A stretch of DNA of 64,000 bases. Origin: Platycnemis pennipes (taxonomy: Eukaryota; Arthropoda; Insecta; Odonata; Platycnemididae). A model generated the notes under the pieces. The model was not told the DNA's origin. It searched no databases and saw nothing but the letters and a program-made list of their open reading frames with translations. The translations under genes and the position numbers were made by a program. Position 1 is the first letter of the stretch. Every line of letters begins with the position of its first letter. The stretch is taken from the NCBI GenBank assembly GCA_933228895.1, contig OW121852.1, forward strand, positions 130,009,544 to 130,073,543, in the 5' to 3' direction. Positions 21,713 through 32,604 of the stretch are shown one piece after another.

Positions 21713-21973
21713 GCGGTCTTATTTGATATAAGATCTAGTGCTTTCCCGGCGAATAGTATGCAGAAAGGTTTCTCGGGCTTGACACTGGTTAATAGGCTCC
21801 ATTACTGCCTAAGTTTCAAAGAGCGACTCGCTCTTCAAGCTCTCTCTGCGAAGAAACTCTGTTGCGAAGCCCTGATAATGAAGAGCGAGTCGCTCTTTGA
21901 AACTTTGGCAGTAATGGAGCCTATTAACCCGAGGGCCTGTCAAGCCCGAGAAACCTTTCTGCGGTCTTATTTG
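21713..21973. mobile_element. Foldback element with 77-bp arms
   Basis: Arms 21761-21837 and 21879-21961 are inverted copies starting CAGAAAGGTTTCTCGGGCTT, with one 6-base indel and about three mismatches, around a 41-base loop. The inner end of each arm is itself palindromic (AAGAGCGAGTCGCTCTT). The direct repeat GCGGTCTTATTTG occurs at 21713-21725 and 21961-21973 and may be a target duplication, although 35 bp separate the left copy from the arm. Confidence 0.75.
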
Positions 21974-22209
21974 CCCTGCCACGAAATATATCGGTCACTG
22001 AACTGTGGATTTTCTTTGTGGAATCCTTTTTTCGGTGATTCTGTGGGTACGCAGTTGAGGAGCTCAGGTGAGACGACACACATAACTTCAGCCACGGCAT
22101 AACGGATAACCAAAAACTTCTCCTGCTTAGAAAAAAAGGAACTTTGTAAATCTTACTTACATTCCATGTCAAACCGTTTGATGAGTGTGAACGCTTTGGG
22201 TTCAAGTGT

Positions 22210-22733
22210 GCTTCAATTCAGCGAAGATCGGCAAGATTTGTAAAGGGACGGTACAATAACCTTATTAGCGGAACCAGTCTATTAAATTAATTAAATTCGG
22301 AATCATTGTCCGGTCGCAGGTTGAAAATGGATTTAATGTCCTACATGAATTCCAAGATACTATTCTCGGTGATGACGTTAAAAATATTTTGCGAACCCCA
22401 ACTTACTATCGTAGACTGGACCATAATCACAAAATTAAAGAAATTGATTGCCGAACTGACAGATTCAAAATGTCATTTTTTCCTCGTACTATTACGGATA
22501 TGGATAGCTGTAAATATTTCCAATACGAGTAGCTGCATGTTGATATAAAGACTTGAAGCTAACCCAACTAAAAGAATGTTTGCTTTTATTTTTATCTTTT
22601 TATAATTGGTGAAGTTTAGACTAGTATATTAATATTAATCCTTTTAATTAATGTAGTGCATGTTTTGTAAAATCATTCACCCCCTGCCACACACCTTTAT
22701 GCTGGATAGCAGAGTATTATGTAGATGTAGATA
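22210..22733 (+). mobile_element. LINE family B tail
   Basis: Begins at codons for RRSARFVKGRY and contains the TYYRRLDHNHKIKEIDCRTD frame within 22306-22548. It ends with the hairpin and TGTAGATGTAGATA. The sequence just after it (22734-22764) recurs at 27871-27902. Confidence 0.9.
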
Positions 22734-22908
22734 TCCAAAGACGTGAAGGAGGTAAAGCATGCTGCGATTTGAAGTCAAACTTTCCTTTTCGAAGCCTCTT
22801 TCAAGGAGCCTGGCTAGTTACTGAGGTTCGGAAGACTCTTTAGGCCTGCTAAGTGGGAAATAAATACTCGATTTTAGGTCAGGAAATGCGCAGAGAATAA
22901 TAATTTGG

Positions 22909-23231
22909 CCTGATTCGATTTATGGGGCACGATTGGCTCTTCAAGTAATATAAGTTTCTTGCCGAGATTATCATATTTACACTTCTGTCAGGTTCGGAAA
23001 CAACTTGTGGTGAGAATTCACCCCCTGCCACACACCTTTATGGTGGCTTGCTGGGTATTATGTAGATGACCTGATTCGATTTATGGGGCTCGATTGGCTC
23101 TTCATGTAATATTAGTTACTTGCAGAGATTATCATATTTTTACTTCTGTCAGGTTCGGAAACAACTTGTGGCGAGAATTCACCCCCTGCCACACACCTTT
23201 ATGGTGGCTTGCTGGGTATTATGTAGATGTA
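22909..23231 (+). repeat. 161-bp tandem duplication containing a LINE B end
   Basis: Two adjacent units, 22909-23069 and 23070-23231, share CCTGATTCGATTTATGGGGC, TCAGGTTCGGAAACAACTTG and a terminal 60-70 bp that is only the family B 3' hairpin and tail. A hairpin-only insertion was therefore duplicated together with its flank. Confidence 0.85.
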
Positions 23232-23236
23232 GATGT

Positions 23237-23779
23237 GGAGAGCAGGTCTAAGTGGTCGCATGTGTAGGCCTATTAATTCCCCGCCAGATGCTGCGCGTCC
23301 TCGCAAGGACTCGGGAGGAAATCTCGCGGGGGCGTTTAAGAATCCGCGAAGAGAAAGTTGGACCGCAAAGAAATGTCGTCGGCCGGCGAAGGACAGAGGC
23401 CATTGAGCAAGTTGAGTATGCAGTTTACCAGAATCCGTGATCAAGAAGTGCGAACACGCCTTCAACTGCGCAACAAACTGATCTCCTTCAGTTCAATACG
23501 GGCGAGAGGAAAGAAGGCGATAATGAGCCGAAACAGGGTGTCAATCAACAGGAATTAACAGCAGTGCCATGTCTGCTTTTGCGACTCATAAATATTTCTT
23601 AAATTTATTTATTTGTTGAGTTTAACGTTCACCCAACATATACATAATTATAGGGTGAACACTCAAAAAATATAAATGCAAATATAAATAGTAATCTGGT
23701 CGCAGCCACAAAAATAATAACAATCAAATAATAATTACTGAAAATGCCAAATAAACAGGTCACAGCCAAAATAACTTAA
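23237..23779. other. Unassigned DNA with GC-rich start and repeat R4
   Basis: The first 290 bp are CpG-rich. Positions 23397-23520 match 19767-19890 (repeat R4). The rest is AT-rich. No domain is visible in the frames 23199-23465, 23252-23440 or 23358-23558. Confidence 0.4.
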
Positions 23780-23784
23780 CTTCC

Positions 23785-24414
23785 TTGTCGCTCCACTCCA
23801 AATGGCGCTTAGTGAGAATGAACCTTCTGCCTCCAAGAATGTTTGGACTTCCAAAAACACATAAACCGAGAATCCCTATTAGACCCGTTGTTTCCCACGT
23901 TTCCGCACCTTCTCATCTATTTTCGACGAAGATTCTCCTGGGGAATTTCTCCTCATTCAAGGCAACGTACGGAATTGAGAGCTCTACGGACCTGGCCAAC
24001 GAACTAGTAAATGTTAAATCCCCCTTAATTGGGAAGCTTGTGTCCTTTGATGTGAGTATTCTGTTTACGTCAGTTCCGGCCAAGGAAGCCATCAGTATAG
24101 CCATCTCATGGTTAAAAAGAGCGAAGTGCAGTGAAGATATTACCAAAGATTTCCAACAACTTTTAACCTTGTGTAGCGAACAGAACTATTTCCTGTTCAA
24201 CGGGAGCTATTATACACAAGAACACGGACTCAGTATGGGTTCACCGCTCTCTCCTATACTCGCAGATATGTTCATGTACTGTCTGGAAAACAATATATTT
24301 AATTCAAACCACCCACTTGTAAAGAACGTTGTATACTATTATAGATGTGTTGATGACGTTATTTGTTTGTGGACAGGTAGCAGCAGACAACTGGAACAGT
24401 TCTTAGCCTATTAA
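23785..24414 (+). pseudogene. Penelope-type reverse transcriptase fragment
   Basis: The 209-codon frame shows MFGLPKTHKPRIPIRPVVS, FDVSILFTSVP (catalytic aspartate region), GLSMGSPLSPILADMFM and YYRCVDDVICLW. The catalytic box is normally YVDD-like; here it reads CVDD after RCV, so the two aspartates are kept with an altered preceding residue. The family copies element RNA at a nick made by its own GIY-YIG domain. The frame stops at LEQFLAY; related sequence continues after the stop in other frames (KFSAINSMLNRLLSIPLS). The fingers region upstream is absent. Confidence 0.85.
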
Positions 24415-24760
24415 AACTCCCAGCACTAAGCAATTAAATTTACCATGGAAATAGGCCAACGCAAAATCAACAATTTGGACCTAAGAATTTATATTTAAAA
24501 AAATCAACACACATTTGCAATTTACCGTAAGGACACATATTCCGATGTAATTATTCCGAATAATTCTTTCCACAATCAAACTCATAAATTTTCAGCCATC
24601 AACTCCATGCTAAATCGATTATTATCCATCCCCCTCTCGGAATTCTACTTTCAGGAAGAACTTACAAACAATACAAACGATCGCCCAAGAAAACGAGTAC
24701 GGCAACCATACGGTTCAGAAACTACCAGATAATAAACAAAGGTATAAAAGCATTTCACTC

Positions 24761-25250
24761 GTGTCATCACTAAACAGATTATCTTCAGACAAACCTAAGA
24801 AATGGTGTAAACTCCCATTTTTAGGTACTATTACTAACAAAATAGCTAGACACATCCCTGGCGACCGACTCAATATTGGCTACTATAATCTGGTAACCGT
24901 AGAAAAACTTCTTTTCAACTCCAAGAACAAGATTGATAGTTCCGGAAAATATGGTGTGTATTTACTTGAGTGTGATGATTGAAATGGTGTTTATGTTGGA
25001 CAAACAGGTCGTAAATTCACCATCAGAGCAAAAGAACCCAAGAAATATTTATTAAATAATGACCCAAAATCCGGATTTGTAAAACATCTTATTGAGACTG
25101 GACACCAGGGTAATTTTTCACCCAAGATTTTATATATCAATGACAAAGAGTTTAAACTGGAATTTTTAGAGAATTTAGAAATTGTTAAGAGACAAGGTGC
25201 TCCTGATGTATTGGTTTTAAATGACTCTTCCGAATTTAAATATTCTCCTT
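24761..25250 (+). pseudogene. Penelope-type GIY-YIG endonuclease fragment
   Basis: The reading is KWCKLPFLG, then KYGVYLLECDD, a stop at 24980, and in the same frame NGVYVGQTGRKFTIRAKEP, followed by SGFVKHLIETGH. The GVY and YVG elements with the following arginine match GIY-YIG nucleases of Penelope-like elements, which nick the target. The in-frame stop sits in the middle of the catalytic module, so the protein is dead. Confidence 0.8.
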
Positions 25251-25524
25251 TTACCTCCGTGCTGCACCATGGCCGTCCGCAGCCCCTTCCTCTTCACCTT
25301 GACCATCGATGATTATCAATACCCTCCCCACCTATTCTCCCACCCTCCCCCCCCCCCCCCCCCCCCGGTCCCCGTCCTCCCCCACTACCCTACGTCAACT
25401 CCTTTTGACCCAACATTGCCGATCCAGTGGCTCTTCCCTCCCTCAACCACTTCTCACCTAACCCCCAACCCCCAGGAATTTCATGTAGATATATATATGA
25501 CTTGCACTCCCAGAAACTTCGGAG

Positions 25525-25575
25525 ATTTTAACCCTGAAGATGACGTGCTAACATCGAAACCGGTTGGGTTAAAAT
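25525..25575 (+). ncRNA. Hammerhead-like hairpin in Penelope-like 3' region
   Basis: ATTTTAACCC (25525-25534) pairs with GGGTTAAAAT (25566-25575). Between them lie CTGAAGA (25534-25540), an imperfect stem-loop and GAAAC (25556-25560). Hammerhead ribozymes are known in Penelope-like elements. Strict hammerhead pairing of stem II is imperfect, so this is a motif resemblance and not a demonstrated ribozyme. Confidence 0.5.
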
Positions 25576-25664
25576 AAATTCGTGGAATAAGTACAAAGTG
25601 AATCATTTCTCCCATAATGCCGTCATTCCACAAAGTAGAGCCTGCAACAGTTGAAGTTTTATAT

Positions 25665-26186
25665 TTATCGCAATTCATATCCCTGATTGTACGAGGAAAA
25701 AAGGACATTTTGAATGTCAGTTCGGCAATAAATTTCTCTATTTTGTAACTATGGTCCAGTCTACCATAGTAAGTTGGGGTTCGTAAAATATTTTTAACCT
25801 CATCACTGAAAATATGGTCTTGGAATTAGAGTAAGAGATTAAGTCTAAATTGCAACCTGCGATCTGACAATGATTCAAAATTTAATTCAATTAATAGACT
25901 GGTTACGCTAATATAATTATCGTATCGCCCCTTTACAAATCTTGCCGATCTTCGCTGCACACGTTCAAGTTCATTACTTAGACCGATTTCGTAGGGATCC
26001 CATACACTGGCAGCATATTCCAAATGAGGTCTAACAAGGGAAAAGTAGCTGATTTCTCGTGCATGTTCGTCACATTTACCCAGTAGGTACTCTTTTTATG
26101 AATCCCAGTTTACGAATTGCTTGACCCATTATTTCACGTATGTGTTTGCCCCAAGAAAGATCATACGTCAGTCTGATTCCAAGAAA
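25665..26186 (-). mobile_element. LINE family B fragment lacking its 3' end
   Basis: The minus strand reads MEYAASVWDPYEIGLSNELE (25826-26023) and other C-terminal segments. The 3' UTR and hairpin are missing at 25665. At 26186 it passes directly into repeat R2, a junction also seen at 44370. Confidence 0.85.
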
Positions 26187-26415
26187 TTCCTTTCCATGAA
26201 ATTTCCTTCCAAAAGTATGAAACCCACCAAACCCAGGCTTTTAAAATTTGAGCATCGCAACCTGGATTTTTTAGAGTGTTTTTCTTGGATTTGATTGTTG
26301 CATTCACGGAACAGAAGGAACTTAAGTACGTACGAAGCCCTGAGGCTGTTTTTATACCAATTGAGTGAATGGAAAAGATGAATTTTTATGCGACACCTTA
26401 TGTCGCCGTTCAAGT
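26187..26415 (-). repeat. Repeat R2, copy 1
   Basis: About 230 bp, present again at 41524-41700 and 44158-44370. Landmarks on the sense strand are ATTCATCTTTTCCAT, TTCGTACGTAC and CATACTTTTGGA. No coding capacity. All three copies are followed on their sense strand by family B sequence. Confidence 0.75.
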
Positions 26416-26480
26416 TCGTAATTTAGGCCGATTTCGTAGGGATCCCATACACTGGCAGCATATTCCTAACAAGGGAGAGC
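26416..26480 (-). mobile_element. Short LINE family B fragment
   Basis: A 60-bp piece matching the codons around LEYAASVWDPYEIGL. It is separated from the main B fragment by repeat R2. Confidence 0.75.
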
Positions 26481-26931
26481 AGTCCTGTTTTTTTTAGGCG
26501 TTCCCACGGCTTGGATTACAGCAGACTTCCACTTCACTGTTGGTTCACTTTAAGATGGATTCACTATACCATCTGTATGCTAGGAATTTCAAAAGGAACT
26601 GATTTTTTCAGTTTCAGATTTTTTCAGATGCTTGTTCATTTAGCGATAGCATTCATATTAGGAATGGTTCTGTGGAGCGGATTAGTATCGCAAAACTGGA
26701 TTCTACTGTATAATATACCGTCGGGCCTTCGATCTCTACCCTAAGAGAAAAATAACATCCATGCCCTGGGCGGGGTACGAACTCGCGAACTTTGACTTTC
26801 CAAATCACCGTATTATAGACCTAGCAACCGAAACAGACTATTTTTTAAAATTATTTGGGAATCTAGGCAGTTCAGTGATGAAGCAAATGCTCATCTTCTT
26901 GCGGAAAACACTGGCTATACCCTGTTTCAGG
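26481..26931. other. Unassigned DNA with a tRNA-like patch
   Basis: Mostly unrecognised. At 26760-26830 the minus strand reads GTTCGCGAGTTCGTACCCCG, resembling a pol III B box and T arm. It could be a SINE head; support is weak. Positions 26924-26931 are the left copy of the target duplication of the next element. Confidence 0.35.
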
Positions 26932-27228
26932 CAGGGGCGTCGGAACTATTTTCGCTGGGAAGGGCCAACCTTGAAAAGGGCCCTTAAGAAAAGGGCCCGG
27001 CTTCTATTAAAGGGGCCCGCATTTTTTTGCAGATAGGAGGAGGGCGTAGAGACTAGAATTCCGCTAAAAGTGCATATGAAGGTGGTAGAATATGCGTCAG
27101 AAGGGAATAGGCAAGCTGGATACAAGGAAAATTTAATTTTTATTAATTAGGACTCATTTCTCAAGGACCCGGGGCAAATTCTGGATGGGACCGAATGCCT
27201 CTCCTGCCCCCCACTTCCGACGACGCTA
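26932..27228 (+). mobile_element. hAT-like MITE family 2, copy 1
   Basis: The 297-bp unit starts CAGGGGCGTCGGAA and ends with an inverse matching at 11 of 14 positions. A perfect 8-bp target duplication GTTTCAGG lies at 26924-26931 and 27229-27236. A second copy is at 51669-51956 in the opposite orientation. No coding capacity. Confidence 0.92.
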
Positions 27229-27236
27229 GTTTCAGG

Positions 27237-27901
27237 TATAATACATACCAATGATGATCCACTAAAACTATTTTAAAACACACTGTTAATAATTAAAGGT
27301 GTCGGTTAAACCTTTCAAAAGGATCAAATTAAAGCAATCACAAGAAAATTAGCAAAGAATGTATGAAACTTTTTAGAAGAGGCCACCTTTTTTTTGTGTC
27401 TTGAATGAGTGTAGAATATATTTCCACATTGAAAACTTTCCAGTAGCTCAAGATGGTTGGCTTAATTAACTTAGATACCAAGGGTTATTTTAAAATCAAA
27501 TAGGTGAAAATAAATGCTAAAGATCTTCCCCTGTTTTCAAGGGCTCAATGGCGTGATATGTATTCTGACGATGAAGTTTTCGAAATGGCTGATAACTACT
27601 TAACTTCCATTATCCAAATTCACCAATCAACAATCCTGTCCACTACAGTGGCTGCGAGCATGATTAGAAGAAATTATGCAGGTAATGAGTCTCTTCACTC
27701 CATTATGGGGGAATGAGTAAAATCAGCTTAAGAAACATTGCATTTTCATTCGAGGTGAATTCAAGAACGATTTGCTATTTTCTCAGCTAATTACTTAAAA
27801 ATACCTATCATTGAAAAGTATGTGGAGTGTCTCTTTTCCATTAGGTGACCATAAATTTTTAAAAGCTGCTATATCCAAAGACGTGAAGGAGGTGAAGCAT
27901 G
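27237..27901. other. Unassigned AT-rich DNA
   Basis: The plus frame 27504-27716 encodes about 70 residues without a recognisable motif. Positions 27871-27902 duplicate the sequence at 22733-22764. Confidence 0.35.
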
Positions 27902-28509
27902 CGTGAAAGAGTTCTTGGGAAACGTGATGAGAAGACGAAAGAGCGATGTTACTTGTCACTAGTTAGCCCTCACCTTGAGTATGCAGCCAGGGTATGGGAT
28001 CCAAATGAAATAGGTTTGATCTGAGTGCTAGACAGTGTGCAGCGTAGAGCAGCTAGGTTCGTTAAAAGGTGTTACGATAGGTTGAGTAGTGTATCAGAAT
28101 TAATACAAGCATTAGGGTGGGAATCATTGTCAGAGTGTAGGTAAAAGTACAGATAAATTCTATTAGAGAAATTTCAATTGGATAGCTTTACTGAAGATGT
28201 TAGGCACATATTAAAAACACCAGCGTATTATGCTAGATTCGACCAGATAAATAAGATTCGAGAGATAGATAGTCGTACCGATAGATTCAAAATGGCATTT
28301 TTCCCCCGTACTATAAGAGAACAGAGTAGGCAGCATAGCAAAGGGATAGGTAGGGGAAATGTTAGAGTAGTCTGTAGTGCATGATGCATGTATTAACCCA
28401 TTAAATACTATAGATACTAACAATTTAGTTGCATCAGACCCTATAGTTGCTTGTGTGCATGCTTGGTGATCTTCACCCCCTGCCACAAACCATCGCGGTG
28501 GCTTGCAGT
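27902..28509 (+). mobile_element. LINE family A tail missing its last bases
   Basis: Starts at RVLGKRDEKTKERCYL-like codons, contains the frame 28178-28384 (DSFTEDVRHILKTPAYYARF) and the 3' UTR, and stops at GGTGGCTTGCAG. The terminal GGTATCGTGTAGATG is absent, so the extreme 3' end was lost after insertion or never copied. Confidence 0.9.
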
Positions 28510-28544
28510 AAAAGTGAAATATATGAGCGAAAAACCTCTGCAAG

Positions 28545-28610
28545 TGATAGGATTCGAATCCGGACCCTTTGGATTGTTTGCCAATAACATACAATGTTCA
28601 AGGACAAGAA
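28545..28610 (-). repeat. tRNA-like patch
   Basis: The minus strand reads GTCCGGATTCGAATCCTATC, a good B-box match. No full cloverleaf was found. Possibly a SINE remnant. Confidence 0.35.
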
Positions 28611-29485
28611 CATTAACAAGTGAATTGGAGGTACATTGCACTGCAGACGGTCATAAGGATAGAGTATTGTATTTTGGCAAACCAGAAATATCAGTTTCCA
28701 AGTAGTCATCAGTTGTCTTTCACACCGATTGTTCCGAGTTTCACAACATTGAAAAAAACACATTGATGGTGGAAACATCATATCTCGAAGCAGATATTGT
28801 GGATGAGTTCAAATTCGTATGGATACTGATTCCTATTGATTGGATAGATGACCTTGAGCTCTAAGAATTTTTACTTAATGAAGCGGAGGGGGATTTGCAG
28901 CATAGGTACTGGCAATTTTAAAAATTACACGCTTTCTGGAAATGTGCAACATTCTTTCCATCCTGATAATTCACTTGTAGGCATTGTCTCATGTGATATG
29001 GAAAAGGAAGAAGGAGTAATAAATCCATTTATCAATTTAACACCCTCAAGTAATATATTTCAGATTACATTTTACCATTCCCACTCAATGCTCTTAGTTT
29101 CGAACGACTCGTCCACAGATCACAGCTTCGTATGCGCCTGTCAGCGCCTTTGTCTTCCATTTGATTTCTCAATCACCCCTTCTTACTATTCCGTCCACTC
29201 CATGATGAGAGCACCAAGGGACGTCCAATAATATATATATATATATATATTGTGAGGGAATGAAAAATAAAGATGGTCTTCTTTATCTATTACCGTACTG
29301 AGTGGTCATTTATCCTCGCAGTCTTAGACATGAACGGATGGATGAGAAATGTATGCGTATTCATCATTGAATTTCAAAATTCATGTAAAAACTATAAACA
29401 ATGATGCTGTGCTAACCCATGATTTTATATCCAGGGATTTTCAGCTTTGAGGGTAATTAAATAACTGTATTTTTCTCTGGTTAAG
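28611..29485. other. Unassigned DNA
   Basis: The plus frame 28848-29231 (127 codons, beginning MTLSSKNFYLMKRRGICSIG) is the longest here but has no family signature I recognise, and it ends beside a microsatellite. Confidence 0.3.
29227..29251. repeat. (AT)n microsatellite
   Basis: About twelve uninterrupted AT dinucleotides. Confidence 0.95.
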
Positions 29486-29700
29486 AGTAAAGTGAATAGA
29501 GAATATTCTTCTAATGTGTGGTCTCCAAATTATGAAAATGGCATTTATGCTGCTGAGCGCATTCAACGTAAGTTTTTACCTCATGTTGCTTTTATGTGCT
29601 ACACATTCCAAGAGACTATCTATTATAATTATCATGGACTGCTAGTTGAACTAAATGTGGTTACCTCCACGAGAGAAACGAGCAGACGTTTCTGATATTA
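29486..29700 (+). pseudogene. C-terminal fragment of another Jockey-type LINE
   Basis: The frame 29492-29695 reads EYSSNVWSPNY then AERIQRKFLPHVAF and YYNYHGLLVELNV. This matches the conserved LEY..VWSP..RIQ+RFLRH block of LINE reverse transcriptases but differs from families A and B. It is a short fragment. Confidence 0.7.
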
Positions 29701-29796
29701 TTTTTTTTTATAAGATAGTAAATAGTTGAGGGGCTCTATAGACCTTACATCATCAATAAGCTACTGTGTCCCTTCAGACGGCACCATAAATTGTTA

Positions 29797-30382
29797 TACA
29801 TCTACATCTACATAATACCCTGTAAGCCACCATAAAGGTGTGTGGCAGGGGGTGAATTCTCACCAAACATGCACTACACATCATTCGTAAAAAAGATTAG
29901 TATTTATATACTAGTCTAAACTTCACTTCTTAAAAAAAGATAAAAATAGCAAAGCAAACATGCAAAAACATGCTGTTAGTTGGGGTAGCTTCAAGTCCTT
30001 ATACAAACATTCAGCTACCAATGTTATCCAATGCTACACTCGTATTGGATATATTTACCGTTGTTCATATCCCTGATTGTACGAGGAAAAAAGGACTTTT
30101 TGAATCTGTCAGTTCGACAATCAATTTCTCTAATTTTGTGATCATGGTCCAGTCTACCATAGTAAGCTGGGGTTCGCAAAATATTTTTAACATCACCACT
30201 GAAAATATGGCCTTGATATTTATTTAAGAGATTAAGTCTAAATTTCAACCTGCGATTTGACAATGATTCCCAATTTAATTTAATAGACAGGTTACGCTAA
30301 TAAGGTTATCGTGCCGTCCCTTTACAAATCTTGCCCATCTTCGCTGCACACGTTCAAGTTCATTATTTGGACCGATTTCGAT
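29797..30382 (-). mobile_element. LINE family B tail
   Basis: Minus-strand TACATC units, hairpin (29816-29860) and 3' UTR. The C-terminal frame 30024-30263 ends RDMNNGKYIQYECSIG. The 5' break is near 30382. Confidence 0.9.
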
Positions 30383-31354
30383 GGGGATTATGCTTTTCTT
30401 TCAAATTATGATAATTTGTTCTACTCGCCTACTTCTACGTTCTATATGTATGCGAGAAACATCGATTTCTCAAAATCGACATATTCATTTAAGTACGGAA
30501 TTTTAAAAGTTATTGGATACCTAAATTTTTTCGGATTATCTCTTATTTGTTCTTACTAGGATAAAATAATTAAATGTCCTTCTACTTAATTCCATCCAGT
30601 TTCTATTTTAGTTCCTGATTTATTCTTCATATATGAATTTAATTTCTTTAGTTTCGTTATCATTTCCTCATGAGCCAAATATTTACCTATGTATTTAGTT
30701 GTATTTTGCTATATTTATGCACTTAAGTGTGTAATATTCTGTCGTTAATCATTTAATTGGGTTTTTACCCGTGCATGCATTAAATTTAAAAAAAAATCAA
30801 ATCCAGCTCCTGATTTCACATAAAGTATTACCTATGACATTTTACTTTAAATGTGATAGTATGCATGAAACATGGAATATTTTCTAAAATTATGGCAAAA
30901 GATATTTTCTCCCGCCCCTAGCTGGCATTTGGCCAATTGGTGCAGCGGTTCCGTCCGCGATGTGGAGCGCGTTTGCATCAAGCAAGGCCGTGCGCAGTGC
31001 GCTGGGTGCACGACGAAATTAACGGGTCACGGCCGCCCCGGGAAAGAATTTAGGTCGACGGGCGACCCACTTTGTGGAGAGGGGTTGAATGCCGGGATAG
31101 ACTCCGCGCCCAGTTGCGCCCGAATGCATTTGGGCGGATGCAAGATTTGATCTCAATGTCTCTGAAATTGAGATCTCGCGTCGGCGCGAGGAACTGACCT
31201 GCCAAACTGCAAGAAACGCCCATTTTATTCATCTTAGCTAGCTCCTTCCTACCTTCCATTTCTTCTGGAGAAGTACGATTCCCGGGAACTTTACTCCTCG
31301 TTCGAAACTCCGTTCTTTATCAACCGGGGACCCGTACGAATTCATTATTCTCAT
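30383..31354. other. Unassigned DNA, AT-rich then GC-rich
   Basis: 30400-30860 is AT-rich and featureless. 30900-31200 is CpG-rich, with an A-box-like GGCCAATTGGTGCAGCGGTT at 30940-30960 but no matching B box. Frames here show no domain. Confidence 0.35.
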
Positions 31355-31592
31355 TTACATCTACATCTACGTAATACCCTGCAAGCCACCTCAAAGGTGG
31401 CTGAATTATAACCTCAAAGGGGGTGAATTCTCACCAAACATGCAATACATATCATGCATTTAAAAGGGTTAGTATTAATATATTAGTCTAAACTGCAATA
31501 TTTAAAAAGATAAAAATAGCAAACTAAGCATGCAAAAACGTGCAGTTAGTTGGGTTACCTTCAAGTCCTTACACCAACATGCAAATTACCTC
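31355..31592 (-). mobile_element. LINE family B tail (subfamily B')
   Basis: Minus-strand hairpin end in which the hairpin region has been rearranged by a small duplication (31396-31425), followed by 3' UTR. It shares AACTAAGCATGCAAAAACG with the copy at 31760 and a close variant with the one at 60213, and so defines a subfamily. Confidence 0.8.
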
Positions 31593-31757
31593 CATGTTCA
31601 GAACTTACAACGGGAGGACTTTTGGTATTAAGAAGTCTTATTTAGTTAAGGAATGCTACCTGTGAAAATAGTCTTCCTGTTGGAATATTCGCCACTCGTC
31701 ATATTTGTCAGCACACACAAGTGATTTGATCACCTCCCACCCCATCAGTTTTTTTAT
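31593..31757. other. Unassigned DNA
   Basis: No feature recognised. Confidence 0.3.
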
Positions 31758-32303
31758 CTATATCTACATCTACATAATACCCTGCAAGCCACCTTAATGG
31801 TGTGTGGAAGGGGTGAATTCTCACCAAACATGTAATACTTTTCATAAATATAAAAGAATTACTTAGTATTAATATATTAGCCTAAACTGCAGTATTTAAA
31901 AAGATAAAAATAGCAAACTAAGCATGCAAAAATGTACTGTTAGTTGGGTTACCTTCAATTCCTTATACCAACATGCAACTACCTATGCTATTGATTGATT
32001 CACTCGTATTGGGCATATTCACCGGTATTCATATCCCTAATTGTACGAGGAAAAAAGGACATTTTGAATCTGTCAGTTCGGCATTCAATTTCTCTAATTT
32101 TGTGATAATGGTCCAGTCTACCATAGTAAGTCGGGGTTCGCAAAATATTAATATCATCATCAGTGAAAATATTATCTTGGAATTTATTTAGGAGATTAAG
32201 TCTAAATTTCTACCTGAGATCTGACAATTATTCCCATTTTAATTCATTCAATAGACTGGTTACGCTAATATAGTTATCGTACCGTCCCTTTACAAATCTT
32301 GCC
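31758..32303 (-). mobile_element. LINE family B' tail
   Basis: TACATC units at 31762-31775, hairpin, subfamily-specific 3' UTR, and degraded coding sequence as far as the RFVKGRYD codons near 32290. Confidence 0.85.
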
Positions 32304-32382
32304 TTTCTCATCTAAATAGGAAAAGTAGGGGAAAGATGTTTTTTATATGACCCAAAAATTTGTTTTATGACCCGAATTTAAT

Positions 32383-32545
32383 CTATCTACATCTACTTAA
32401 TCTTCCTCAAGCCACCTAGAGGGCGTGTGGCAAAGGGTGAGTTGTCACCAAGCGTGACCTATGTATTTGCATACTCTAAAGGTAATTATATATTTAAATC
32501 TGCATATTATCCTGCTAGCCACCGCGAATGTGAGTGTAGAGCTAG
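32383..32545 (-). repeat. Two eroded LINE 3' ends
   Basis: Remnants of the hairpin end occur at 32383-32450 and 32496-32540. They are more diverged than any other copy in the window. Confidence 0.6.
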
Positions 32546-32604
32546 GAATTCTTATTAATTAGTATTGACTGGATGGCTTCAAAGTCCAAATGGGGTAGTT
32601 TACC

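Larger units (their letters stand above)
23780..25600 (+). mobile_element. Penelope-like element, 5'-truncated and decayed
   Basis: The order reverse transcriptase then GIY-YIG endonuclease then an AT-rich tail with a hammerhead-like hairpin is diagnostic of Penelope-like elements. The 5' part of the reverse transcriptase is missing. Stops lie between the two domains and inside the second. The run of C at 25350-25366 and the pyrimidine-rich 25260-25480 belong to the 3' untranslated region. A family B LINE fragment follows at 25665. Confidence 0.85.

Noticed and set aside
25221..25577. A 118-codon proline-rich open frame
   Set aside because: It lies over a C-run and pyrimidine-rich 3' region of the Penelope-like element. 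The proline string is a by-product of base composition.
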